Positions 34,779 to 45,540 of a stretch of DNA of 64,000 nt are shown here, one piece after another. Source of the DNA: Owenia fusiformis. Taxonomy: Eukaryota > Annelida > Polychaeta > Sabellida > Oweniidae. Both the position numbers and the translations under genes were made by a program. The stretch's first letter is position 1, and each line of letters starts with the position of its first letter. The stretch spans positions 35,209,759 to 35,273,758 of the forward strand of contig CAIIXF020000009.1 of the NCBI GenBank assembly GCA_903813345.2, written 5' to 3'. Below the pieces are notes generated by a model. It saw only the letters and a program-made list of their open reading frames with translations, was not told the origin of the DNA and made no database searches.

Positions 34779-34802
34779 TATCCAGGGAAATATCGCCATT
34801 TG
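34779..34802 (+). CDS. Candidate microexon YPGKYRHL (24 bp, phase 0-0)
   Basis: The acceptor is TCTAATTGCAG and the donor CATTTG|gtaata. It encodes YPGKYRHL with phase 0 at both ends, fitting between 33627 and the next phase-0 acceptors. The Y-P-G start echoes the Y-E-P-G of the preceding exon. So short an exon can arise by chance; moderate support only. Confidence 0.4.
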
Positions 34803-35569
34803 GTAATAAACATATTTTGATATAGAATATATTCTAAGTGTCTTATTTATGTGGATTTGGATAATGTAACATTGTAATATTTATAAAGAAATGTAGTGTC
34901 AAAATGCGTTCAGTTTTGCTTTTGTAAATGTTCATTGAAGTAATATGTCAGCAAATTAGAGAGAATTCAAAACAAATTGATGCCTCAGGTATTAATTTAG
35001 GCTTCTATTTTGATATAATTGGGAAGGGTTTTATTCTTTATTTTTGTGATAGTTTCTTTGCTTTTGTATTCATATGGTATATCATAATTATATAGTCCAA
35101 ATTAGAATAATGGCCTAACAAGCTTGGCTCATAATTAATGTATACTTCATTAAAAGATGTCACTGCCCTTAGATTTAATAAACGTCAATACTATACGCGC
35201 TGTAACAATATTGCTGTTGTAAATGAGAAAACATCTCTGCTTACGCTTTTAGATAATTTTCATATTGTAAATTAAATGCATTATAATTCTAGTCCTTTTT
35301 GATATTGTCTCTCGTAAAATCGAAAATAATTTGCTTTATAGTTATGTAAAATAACATAGATATTTTGTCATGTGGTGTACTTTTATTGCACATATATGTA
35401 TATCATATTCACATAATTCTAAAATATTTCATGCCTAAATGTTTTTACGAAATTACAAATACAAGTTTGGTGTTATTATTCAATTCATAATGATTCCTCT
35501 CGCTTGAATTTTGTTGGGAAAACTCAAAAGTCATGAAATATTTTATTGGATATTGGATACATGTTTTAT

Positions 35570-35622
35570 ATGATATGATATATTATATTATGATATGATA
35601 TGATATGATATGATACGATTGA
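35570..35622. repeat. (TGATA)n microsatellite
   Basis: About ten TGATA/TATTA units, intronic. The surrounding intron 34803-35709 shows nothing else. Confidence 0.7.
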
Positions 35623-35709
35623 ATTGTGTTCCACACATTGTTGTGATATATAGTTGAACATTCATGATATTCTTTCTGTTTCCTTACTAACAATGCTGTG
35701 TGTGTCTAG

Positions 35710-35727
35710 GACGAGAAAGTCAATGAG
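35710..35727 (+). CDS. Candidate microexon DEKVNE (18 bp, phase 0-0)
   Basis: A TTACTAAC sequence matching a branch-point consensus lies about 30 bases before the acceptor GTGTGTCTAG. Six codons DEKVNE follow, then the donor GAG|gtagtg. Phase 0-0. The branch point and pyrimidine-rich tract make it more credible than its size suggests. Confidence 0.45.
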
Positions 35728-36023
35728 GTAGTGTATATAGCTTGCCAGTATTTGCATCTTTCGTTAATTGTTGCATATTTAGAATTTTAGATAAGTTCTT
35801 AGATATTTAAGACATACCGTAGTGTCCAAAGCTAGGTTGGTTTTGATTGGTTAGTTGAATATTTCTGTTATGAGCTTTGATTTTGTGATATTGAATCGTG
35901 AATACTAAACATAAGTCCAAAATGTCAGTAAATATCTTATGTACTACCCTTTCATTGTGTTTTCAAAATCAGATATATACATGGATGTTAGCATTCATGT
36001 ATTTTGTATCATTTTGCATAAAA

Positions 36024-36303
36024 ATGCTTGCATCAAGCGTGAACAGCTATAAGAAATGCTTGCATCAAGCAGGGACAGCTATAAGAAATGCTTGCATCAA
36101 GCAGGGACAGCTATAAGAAATGCTTGCATCAAGCAGGGACAGCTATAAGAAATGCTTGCATCAAGCAGGGACAGCTATAAGAAATGCTTGCATCAAGCAG
36201 GGACAGCTATAAGAAATGCTTGCATCAAGCAGGGACAGCTATAAGAAATGCTTGCATCAAGCAGGGACAACTATAAGAAATGCTTGCATCAAGCAGGGAC
36301 AGT
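36024..36303. repeat. 32-bp minisatellite, about 9 copies
   Basis: Nearly identical 32-bp units with the core TGCTTGCATCAAGCAGGGAC followed by AGCTATAAGAAA. TGCTTGCATCAAGCA is an imperfect palindrome inside each unit. The array ends about 55 bp before the left end of the transposon at 36358. Confidence 0.9.
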
Positions 36304-36602
36304 CATAACATGGTACATTGAAAAACATATAAGCAAGTTACATGTAGTTTGTTTATACAGGGTGACCGGAAAAAAAGGAGACCATTGAAGTAATCAATTT
36401 CTCCTAAACTAGACAAGTGCCATCAATGAAATTTTGCATACACTGGAACAGTTATATGGAAATTTGTTACTGAAGGTTTCAATACAAGCATTCAACTGGT
36501 TCAGGAGCTATGATCATTTACATAACATGCTCCAAATAGGCACAATTGAGACCAACGCAGAGTTGGATTCATATGGCAAACTACCCTTACATGTTCTGCC
36601 CT

Positions 36603-36740
36603 CTATGGCATTATTATGGCATTACATATAGCAGTGATTGCCTTCTTTAGGTCAACAATAGTCTGAGGATTGTTTTGGTATAGATTGTCTTTCAAATATC
36701 CATACAAAAAGAAATCAGCAGGATTCAAGTCTAGGCTGTA
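36603..36740 (-). pseudogene. Transposase C-terminal fragment (DDE_3 type), minus copy
   Basis: The reverse strand reads YSLDLNPADFFLYGYLKDNL then YQNNPQTIVDLKKAI. P-x-D-F-F-L-(W/Y)-G-x-L-K-(D/E) is the hallmark end of the catalytic domain in many invertebrate mariner-like transposases, where the final acidic catalytic residue lies close by. Only this C-terminal part is preserved. It is a diverged inverted copy of the fragment at 36984-37121. Confidence 0.65.
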
Positions 36741-36983
36741 ATGGCAATGAAGGGTTATCTGACATGTGGTTCATCATCCTGTTGCCAAAGTGCTGATTTA
36801 CCAAATCTTAAGAGTCACTTTAGGTATTGGGCATAGTGCCATGTTACTAAAACCACTATATGGCACAATTAAATCCCATATGAAAACCAAGGGCTGCCCA
36901 AAACCTCCTTAGGATGATACTGTAACTGAGTGGGACCACTGAGTCAGAAGCCATAGGTCAGATAAGCTTCGTCTCCATACACC

Positions 36984-37121
36984 TCAAATTTGAATCCACC
37001 TGATTTCTTTTTGTGGGGCAATTTGAAAGACAATGTGTACCAAAACAATCCTGAGACAATTGCTGACCTAAAGGTGGCAATAGATGCTAAATGTAATGCC
37101 ATAACAATAGTCCGGATGTGA
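36984..37121 (+). pseudogene. Transposase C-terminal fragment (DDE_3 type), plus copy
   Basis: The forward strand reads SNLNPPDFFLWGNLKDNVYQ then NNPETIADLKVAIDAK and reaches a stop after IVRM. Same family block as the minus copy. Sequence upstream of it is frameshifted and unreadable. Confidence 0.65.
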
Positions 37122-37646
37122 AGTGCCATATTTTAAGTGAAGGTGGAAATGCTTATTATATGAACTTTTTTTGCATTTTCTGTTTAAACATGATATCCAT
37201 ATTCAGAAACTGTCGGATGCCCAACGGGCACCCTTGAGGAATTTTTTTGGCGGCCATTTTGAATTTTCACACGTTTTATGTATTTTAGCCAGCATATTAG
37301 AACAGAAAACTAGCATACACATACACAAATCTTGCTGTTTTTCTATAATAGAGTTTTAATATGATGTATACCAATATGTTAGGTTCCAGAAATGTTTCTT
37401 GACAAAAATAAAAAAAATTCAAGATGGCCGCCAACCTTACAATTTATGAAATGTCTCATTCTGTGATAATATCAAATGGATATTAGTGTTTCCTACAAAA
37501 TTATCAATAAATAATACTAAATACATCTGATTATGATCTCTTTCTCACATATAAAATATCTGAAATGAGTAAAAAGTAACCTACGTAATAATAATGATGT
37601 TCCACAAGGGTCATTTCTTGGTGCTATATATACCTGTATCTTGAAT

Positions 37647-39154
37647 TTATGAATTCTCTTCTTTTACTAAGATTTCATCAAGGATTTCCCTCAATAAATC
37701 CTCATCAGTTTCTTCCAATTCCTGTTCAGTTACTGTCTTTGTATGTTGGTTATTGCATTCATTCCCCTTGCAAACACAGAACAATGTACATGATAAAGTT
37801 GCCTTGGAGCATGAACATTGCCTAGTTCTACATACATTGCCCTCTGATGCACATGTGCACTTAATGAGCTGGAGAATCCCTTCAGGGGCACAGGGTGTAT
37901 CTTTGGGCATTGTTGTTGGGACAATTGAGCCTGTGCTGTTAATTTCCCAACCATAATCTGTTGGAAGGATAAGTGGGGGGTCAGGCATATCAGCATTTTT
38001 CCATATAGCTACTTGAAAATGAGCTCGCTTCACATGCTGGAAAAATGCTTCTGTTGTTGGTGGGAGGGATTTTAGCTTTGGTGCATTTGTAATGTGTTTT
38101 GCAGCATTTTTCTTTGCTCATACAGCATATCTCATATCAGACATTTTGTCTTTGACTTTAGGTGTAATTCCATAACATCTAGAAACAAATTCTGTTGAAG
38201 TTTTCTCAACTTCAGTCATGTCTGCATTGACATCTCCCAAGTTAGTGAGTGAGTATCTATTTAACACCTTCAGGACTGTTAGCTTGCCAATTCCATGCGT
38301 GCAAGATGTTGTATCATTTCCATGCGTGCAAGATGTTGTATCACTGCCAGAGAGACCATGCGCAGCTAACAAGTTTGGAATTTTTAATTTGTGTTCATTT
38401 ACGGTTGCATTTATGTTAATGTTTGCTCGGCCAGATGATGTTCCCTCCATTATGATGTTATTTTCCATTAACTTGTGCTTGAGACAGTGATGAAGAAGTA
38501 GTAGGAAAACATCAGTATCATCACTGAGTACACTGATATTCTGTTGGCCTTTACTGGCAGCATGCAGAACCTGGTGTACGATAACAACATCTGCTTCTTC
38601 TTGAGTGTTCCTCAAGTCATTACGTTGGTCAATATTGCCTTTGTGAATTTGTACAGGTGTTGGATCAGGACCTGTGATAACAAGGATGTTGGAGAATGAT
38701 CCTTCACTAGCTTTTTGAGTGAGATGGTCGATGACACACTTTATCATCTGGACCTTGTTCTCAGTCGCATTCAGTACAACATTCTGTATAGGGAGAGGTG
38801 TGTCAGAGCTGAACTTATACACTCTCCTGGCTGATTGAGCTCGAGATGACCTGGTGCTGTTCTTTATGCTATTGTCTTTATATCTGTCAAAGATAAGGTA
38901 TACATCTGATTCGGTTAGGAATCTCAGGATGTACTTAGTAAAGCAATACAGAAGTTTTCAATTTTGCCAGCCATCGGCCATGTTATGATCCAAAGGATGG
39001 CACACCCATCAACGACACGTACATTGCAATTGTTTCCTCTTGAGGTCACCTCAATCTGTAACTTTTGTTTCAGTGTTGATTTTGAAGTTGTGATATTAAT
39101 TTCTCCATTTTCATCAAATAGTGATAATGGAGGGAACATCATCTGGCAGAGCAA
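37647..39154 (-). pseudogene. Transposon-borne PIN/FEN1-like plus CXC-domain gene, longer broken copy
   Basis: Three open blocks share one direction: 39154-38924 (VRVVDGCAILWIITWPMAGK), 38822-38118 and 38033-37647. A frameshift near 38935 and a TGA at 38118-38120 break the chain; the second and third blocks are in the same frame. The middle block has EEADVVIVHQ, VLSDDTDVFLLLLH and GSDTTS...HGIGKLTVLKVL. I compare these with the acidic clusters and the G-x-D...G-I-G helix-hairpin segment of FEN1/PIN nucleases (inference). The last block holds C-x-C...C-x-C-S-C...C-x-C-K-G-N-E-C-N-N, like the CXC (tesmin/TSO1) domain. Such proteins occur as repetitive genes in many invertebrates. Confidence 0.6.
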
Positions 39155-39902
39155 ACATCAACATTAATGCAACCGTAAATGAACACAAATTAAAAATCCC
39201 AAACTTGTTAGCTGCGCATGGTCTCTCTGGCAGTGATACGACATCTTGCATGCATGGAATTGGCAAGCTAACAGTCCTGAAGGTGTTAAATAGATACTCA
39301 CTCACTAACTTGGGAGATGTCACTGCAGACATGACTGAAGTTGAGAAAACTTGAACAGAATTTGTATCTAGATGTTATGGAATTACACCTAAAGTCACAG
39401 ACAAAATGTCTGATGTGAGATCTGCTGTATGGGCAAATTAAATGCTGCAAAACACATTACAAATGCACCAAAGCTAAAATCCCTCCCACCAACAACAGAA
39501 GCATTTTTCCAGCATGTGAAGCGAGCTCATTTCCAAGTAGCTATATGGAAAAATGCTGATATGCCTGACCCCCCACTTATCCTTCCAACAGATTATGGTT
39601 GGGAAATTAATAGCACGGGCTCACTTGTCCCAACAACAATGCCCAAGGATACACCCTGTGCCCCTGAAGGAATTCTCAAGCTCATTAAGTGCACATGTGC
39701 ATCTGAGGGCAAGGTATGTAGAACTGGGCGATGTTCATGCTCGAAGGCATCTTTATCATGTACATTGTTCTGTGTTTGCAAGGGGAATGAATGCAATAAC
39801 CAACATACAAAGACAGTAACTGAACAGGAATTGGAAGAAACTGATGAGGATTTATTGAGGGAAATCCTTGATGAAATCTTAGTAAAAGAAGAGAATTCAT
39901 AA
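39121..39902 (+). pseudogene. Inverted partial copy of the PIN-like/CXC gene
   Basis: It covers the C-terminal half of the minus-strand gene at about 37647-38460. Blocks are 39121-39354 (starting IMEGTSSGRANININATV) and 39429-39902 (ending VKEENS), separated by a stop and a frameshift. Where the minus copy has TGA in ...SAV*A, this copy has TGG, so the two arms carry different inactivating changes. The start at 39121 is abrupt and marks the centre of the palindrome. Confidence 0.65.
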
Positions 39903-41559
39903 ATTCAAGATATATATAGCACCAAGAAATGACCCTATTGGAACATCATTATTATTACGTAGGTTACTTTTTACTCATTTCAGATATTTTATATGTGAGA
40001 AAGAGATCATAATCAGATGTATTTAGTATTATTTATTGATAATTTTGTAGGAAACACTAATATCCATTTGATATTATCACAGAATGAGACATTTCATAAA
40101 TTGTAAGGTTGGCGGCCATCTTGAATTTTTTTTTATTTTTGTCAAGAAACATTTCTTGAACCTAACATATTGGTATACATCATATTAAAACTCTATTATA
40201 GAAAAAACAGCAAGATATGTTTATGTGTATGCTAGTTTTCTGTTCTAATATGCTGGCTAAAATACATAAAACGTGTGAAAATTCAAAATGGCCGCCAAAA
40301 AAATTCCTCAAGGATGCCCGTTGGGCATCCGACAGTTTCTGAACATGGATATCATGTTTAAACAGAAAATGCAAAAAAAGTTCATATAATAAGCATTTCC
40401 ACCTCTACTGGCTCTACATCCAGACTACAAGGTCGGAATATGTAAGGGTATTTGCCAAATGTATCCAGCTCTGCGTTGGTCTCAATTGCGCCTATTTGGA
40501 GCATGTTATGTAAATGATCATAGCTCCTGAACCAGTTAACTGCTTGTATTGACACTTTCAGGAACAAATTTCCATAGAACTGTCCTGATGTATGCAAAAT
40601 TTCATTGATGTCACTAGTCTATTTTAGGAGATATTGCCTATTTCAATGGTCTCTTTTTTTTCCGGTCACCCTGTATGTGTCCACTGAATATTAACACAAC
40701 TCTTGTTATCCTAGCTGTTTCCATTATCTCATCCCTGTAATATTAATTACAAATGTATATCGTCTTTTAGTTCTGACATCAATGAAGCCTTTAAAGTGCT
40801 TTCTTTTTTACCGATGCTCATTAATATGCAGCACTTTAAATCAATTTTATTTCTCTTTGTTCTTAGTGAATTATAATATTAAACCATAGAGCAGATGCAG
40901 AAAAAAACGAAAGTTGAACAAATATTATACTCTAAGAGCGAGGAGGAAAATTCTTAATATATGGAGTATAGTTGGTTTGGCAGCATTTTCGGTTAGAGGG
41001 AAGTCTTGGATGAAAATTCTACCTAGGTGATAGCTTCACAGAGTGGTACATAATTCTTTTTTTCAGGGGTTAGCCCCCCACCCCCCAAAAACACCCCACC
41101 CCCGGAAAATAATTTTTTCATCTTCAATAATTTTAGATATCTTGATGTTTTTAAGTTACATACATAGACATTATATATATGAAGCATTTGCAAAATAAAT
41201 AATGCCAATCACTCCTACAGAATTTGGAAAATACTACAAAGTATGTACCCCAGGGGGCAAATTCGTGACCCATTTTCTTACTATTTAGAGCCTCACTTTT
41301 CAATCAGACACTGGAAGACATTGAAAAATTTCATGTGAAGTGCCCAGTAGCAGGGCTATAAGCCCTGAAAGGTTCAAACTAATTGAATCAGTAGGAGCTG
41401 AGAAAAAAATTGTTGATTTTTTGAAAAATTTGACATTTTTGAGAGGGGTGATTTTGTGTATGACTATAGCTGATGCCTATGGTTTCCAGATCTATCCCTC
41501 TGTGATGATAAATATGGTTTTGAAGTATGGAACTAAGATGTAAAAAATAATTAAAATGG

Positions 41560-43960
41560 GTTTTAAGGAAGTTTCATGTTTTAAACAAGTTCAAAATTCA
41601 AAGAATTGTACAATATCAGGTCTGAATTTACAAATTTTACGTAAGATCTTGGATGAGCCTTAGATTTTTTAAATCTGTCCCCCTTTGATGATATTTATGG
41701 TTTTGTAGTGTGGAACTAAGATGTACAAAATAATTTAGATGGGTTTTAAGAAGGTTTAAGAATTTTAACAAGTTCAAAATTTGAAGAATTGTACAATATC
41801 AGGTCTGAATTTACGAATTTCAGGTAAGACCTTGGATGAGCCTTATATTTTTTACATTTGTCCCTCTTTGATGATATGTATGGTTTTGTAGTGTGAAACT
41901 AATTAGTAAAAAAATAATTAAGATGGATTTGAAGAAAGTTTAAGGATTTTAAATGAGTCCAAAATTTGAAGAATTGTACAATATCAGGTCTGATCTGAAT
42001 TTATGAATTTCAGGTATGACCTTGGATGACCCTTATGTCTTTTAAATCCTTCCTTCTTTGATGGTATTTATGGTTTTATAGTGTGGAACTAAGATGTAAA
42101 ATATAATTTAGATGAATTCTAAGAAGTTCAAAATTTGAAGAATTGTACAATATCAGGTCTGAATTTACGAATTTCAGGTAAGACCTTGGATGGCTCTTAT
42201 GTTTTTACTTCTGTCACTCTTTGATGATATGTATTGTTTTGTAGTGTGGAACTAAGATGTAAAAAATGGTTAAGATGGTTTTGAAGAGTGTTTAGGGATT
42301 GCAATGAGTCCAAAATTTGAAGAATTGTGCAATATCAGGTCTGAATTCTCGAATTTCAGGTATGACCTTGGGAGACTCTTTTGTTTTTTACATCTGTTCC
42401 AAAATTTAAAGAATTATACAATATCATCTGAATTTTCGAATTATAGGTATGACCTTGGACGACTCTTTTATTTTTTACATCTGCCCCTCTTTAATGACAG
42501 TTATAGTTTTATGGTATGGAACTAAGATGTAAAATATAGTTTAGATGAATTTTAAGAAGGTTTAAGGATTCTAACAAGTTCAAAATTTGAAGAATTGTAC
42601 AATATCAGGTCTGAATTTGCAAATTTTAGGTAAGACCTTGGATGAGCCTTATATTTTTTTACACCTATCCCTCTTTGATGATATGTATGGTTTTGTAGTG
42701 TGGAACTAAGATGTAGAAAATAACTAAGTTGCATTTTAAGAAGGTTTGAGGATTTTAATTTGAAGAATTGTTCAATATCAGGTCTGAAATAAATGAATTT
42801 CAGGTATAACCTTGTTTAGCCCATATGATTTTAACACCTATCCCCTTTCCATGATTTGGTTTAGTTGTATGGAAATATGTATAATTTACATCGATTTTAA
42901 AGAAGCTTAACATTTTAAACAAGTTCAAAATCTTGGCGTATTGTATAATATCAGATCTGAAATTAAAGAATTTCAAGTATAATCTTGGTTAGCCGATATG
43001 ATTTTAACACCTATCCCCGTTTCATGATATATTTGGTTTAGTTGTGTTGAAATATGTATAACTTAATTTACATCGATTTTAAAGAAGCTTAAAATTTTAA
43101 ACAAGTTCAAAATCTTAGCGTATTGTACAATATCAGATCTGAAATTAATGAATTTAAAGTACATGTATAACCTTGCTTCGCCCTTATATTTTTAACATCT
43201 ATCCTTTTTTGATGATATATATGATTTAGTAGTGTGGAGCTAATATATAAAACATAATCAAGATGGGTTTTAAAGAAGTTTAAGGTTTTAAATAAGTTCA
43301 AATTTTCACAAATTGTACAATATCAGAGCTGATATTAATGAATTTTAGGTATTATGTTTTTTACATCTATCCTTTTTTTGATGTCATATATGCTTTAGTA
43401 GTGTTGAACTAAGATGTAAAACAAAATTTAGACAGGTTTAAAGAAGTTTAAGGTTTTAAACAAGTTCAAATTTTGACGAATTGTACAATATCAGAGCTGA
43501 TATTAATGAATATTGGGTATTTAGGTGAGCCTTATGTTTTTTACATCTATCCCTTTTTGATGACATATATGCTTTAGTAGTGTTGAATTAAGATGTTAAA
43601 CAAAATTTAGACAGGTTTTAAAGAAGTTTAAGGTTTAAACAATATAAAAAATTGAAGAATTGTATAATAACAGGTCTGGAATTTATTAATTTTAGGTATA
43701 ACTGTGAATGGCCCTTATTCTTTTTTTACATATATCTCTCTATGATAACATATATGGTTTTGTAGTATGAAACTAAGATGTAAAACATAATTTAGATGGG
43801 TTTTAAGGAGGTTTAAGGTTTTAAACCTGTTCAAAACTTGACAAATTGTACAATATCATATCTTCTGACATTAACGAATTTCAAGTATGTATCTCTCTAT
43901 GATGATATATGGTTTAGTAGTATGGAACTTAGATGTAAAACATAATTCAAATGGGTTTTA
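41560..43960. repeat. Tandem repeat of about 180 bp, left arm (about 14 units)
   Basis: The marker AATTGTACAATATCAGGTCT recurs near 41611, 41794, 41979, 42148, 42329, 42419, 42600, 42773, 42946, 43128, 43318, 43486, 43665 and 43851. Spacing is mostly 168-190 bp, with one half-length step of 90 bp. Units are diverged (unlike the young minisatellites) and share GGAACTAAGATGTAAAA and TTTGATGATAT segments. Confidence 0.85.
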
Positions 43961-43965
43961 AGGAA

Positions 43966-44302
43966 GAATCAGATCTATGGGTGTGACAAAATTACAAGCA
44001 ACATGTACAGTTCATGTACCAATCTATTCCTTACAATCTCAAATACAATATCTCCAAAAAGATTCACGATGTGTTAAGTTTAAAGAATCAGATCAAAAAT
44101 AGATGAAGTAATAATGGATTCAAAAAGCAAAAATGGGTGAAAAATGTTTAAATTCTCCCAAAATAATAAGAATGGTAACCATTCTTATGGAAAAAAATAC
44201 ATTATTGTAGAAATCTTTAGTTTTCCTGAAATAAAGGGTGCACTTTGGGGATTATTAGCAAATAGACATGAAAAGGAATGACATAAGCCAGAAATATTCA
44301 AA
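43966..44302. repeat. Dispersed repeat, copy A (inverted copy at 49711-50030)
   Basis: Sequence from AATCAGATCTATGGGTGTGA to the GACATAAGCCAGAAATATTC region matches the reverse complement of 49711-50030 throughout, including the GAATGGTAACCATTCTTAT palindrome. It sits at the centre of the second fold-back element. No ORF worth calling. Confidence 0.75.
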
Positions 44303-44450
44303 AAGGTCCATGTGCAGTATGGCAAGTGATTTTAGACGGTCATATATTTCACCATGAGTACTTTCTGGGCATAAATACAGTGGTTTTTATTTAAAAAAAA
44401 TATGCTTTCTTTCAAGTGAAGTCCCCATGAAAAATTATAAATTGGGACCC
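44301..44450 (-). repeat. Partial copy of the MITE at 33850-34229
   Basis: The reverse complement carries AGAAAGTACTCATGGT, ATATGACCGT and TTGCCATAC in the same order as 34062-34229. It has one end only. Confidence 0.6.
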
Positions 44451-44499
44451 TATGTCAACAATTTTTCTAAATGTTTAGAGCCAACCAAGGTTATACTTG

Positions 44500-45540
44500 A
44501 AATGTAGTGTTAATTGCCGAATTAATATTGTACAATGCGCCAAGATTTTGAACATGTGAAAATCCTTAAACCTTCTTAAAATCCATCTTAATTGTTTTTT
44601 TACATTTTTTTTACATCTTAGTTCTACACTACAAAACCATACATATCTTCAAAGAGGGACAAATGTAAACAATATATGGCTCACCAAAGGTCTTACCTGA
44701 AATTCGTAAATTCAGACCGGATATTATACAATTTTTCAAATTTTGAACATGTGAAAATCCTTAAACCTTCTTAAAATCCATCTTAATTGTTTTTTTACAT
44801 CTTAGTTCCACACTACAATACCATACATATCTTCAAAGAGGGACAAATGTAAACTATATATGGCTCACCAAAGGTCTTACCTGAAATTCGTAAATTCAGA
44901 CCGGATATTATACAATTTTTCAAATTTTGAACTTGTTAAAATCCTTAAAGTCCTTAAACATTCTTAAAATTCATCTAAATTTTATTTTACATTTTAGTTT
45001 GTTACTATAAAAGCATAAATATCATTAAAGAGGGACAGATATAAAAACATAAGGGTCATCCAAGGTCATACCTTAAATTCGTCAATTCAGACCTGATATT
45101 GTACAATTCTTCAAATTTTTGACTCATTAAATTCCTTGAACCTTCTTCAACACCATCTAGGTTATTTCTTACATATTAGTTTGACACTACAAAACCATAA
45201 ATATCATCAAAGAGGGACAGATGTGAAAAATATATGGCTCACCAAAGGTCTTACCTGAAATTCGTAAATTCAGACCTGATATTGTACAATTTTCAAATTT
45301 TGAACTTGTTAAAATCCTTAAACCTTTTTAAAAACCATCTAAATTATTTTGTACATTTTAGTTCCATACTACAAAGCCATAAATATCATCAAAGGGGGAC
45401 AGATGTAAAAAATCTAAGGCTCATCCAAGGTCTTATCTAAAATTTGTAAATTCAGACCTGATATTATACAATTCTTTGAATTTTGAACTTGTTTAAAACA
45501 TGAAACTTCCTTAAAACCCATTTTAATTATTTTTTAAATC
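44500..45540. repeat. Tandem repeat of about 180 bp, inverted right arm (about 6 units)
   Basis: Reverse-oriented units of the same satellite, with ATATTGTACAATTCTTCAAA-type markers near 44529, 44725, 44910, 45100, 45283 and 45467. Two adjacent units (about 44560-44900) are nearly identical to each other, indicating recent unit duplication within the arm. Confidence 0.85.

Larger units (their letters stand above)
36358..40673. mobile_element. Composite fold-back Tc1/mariner-type element, 4.3 kb
   Basis: The ends are inverted repeats beginning CAGGGTGACCGGAAAAAAA, flanked by TA on both sides (36356-36357 and 40674-40675). End similarity runs about 250 bp. Further in, 37141-37650 and 39903-40410 are long, nearly identical inverted arms. 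Between them are an inverted pair of gene copies (37647-39154 minus; 39121-39902 plus). The left arm also contains two head-to-head fragments of a DDE_3-type transposase (36603-36740 minus, 36984-37121 plus). TA duplication, CAGGGTG ends and transposase type agree on the IS630-Tc1-mariner superfamily. All coding parts are broken, so it is non-autonomous. Confidence 0.8.

Noticed and set aside
37753-39796. Additional ORFs antisense to the PIN-like/CXC gene copies
   Set aside because: They mirror each other in both inverted copies and have no domain; they are antisense shadows.
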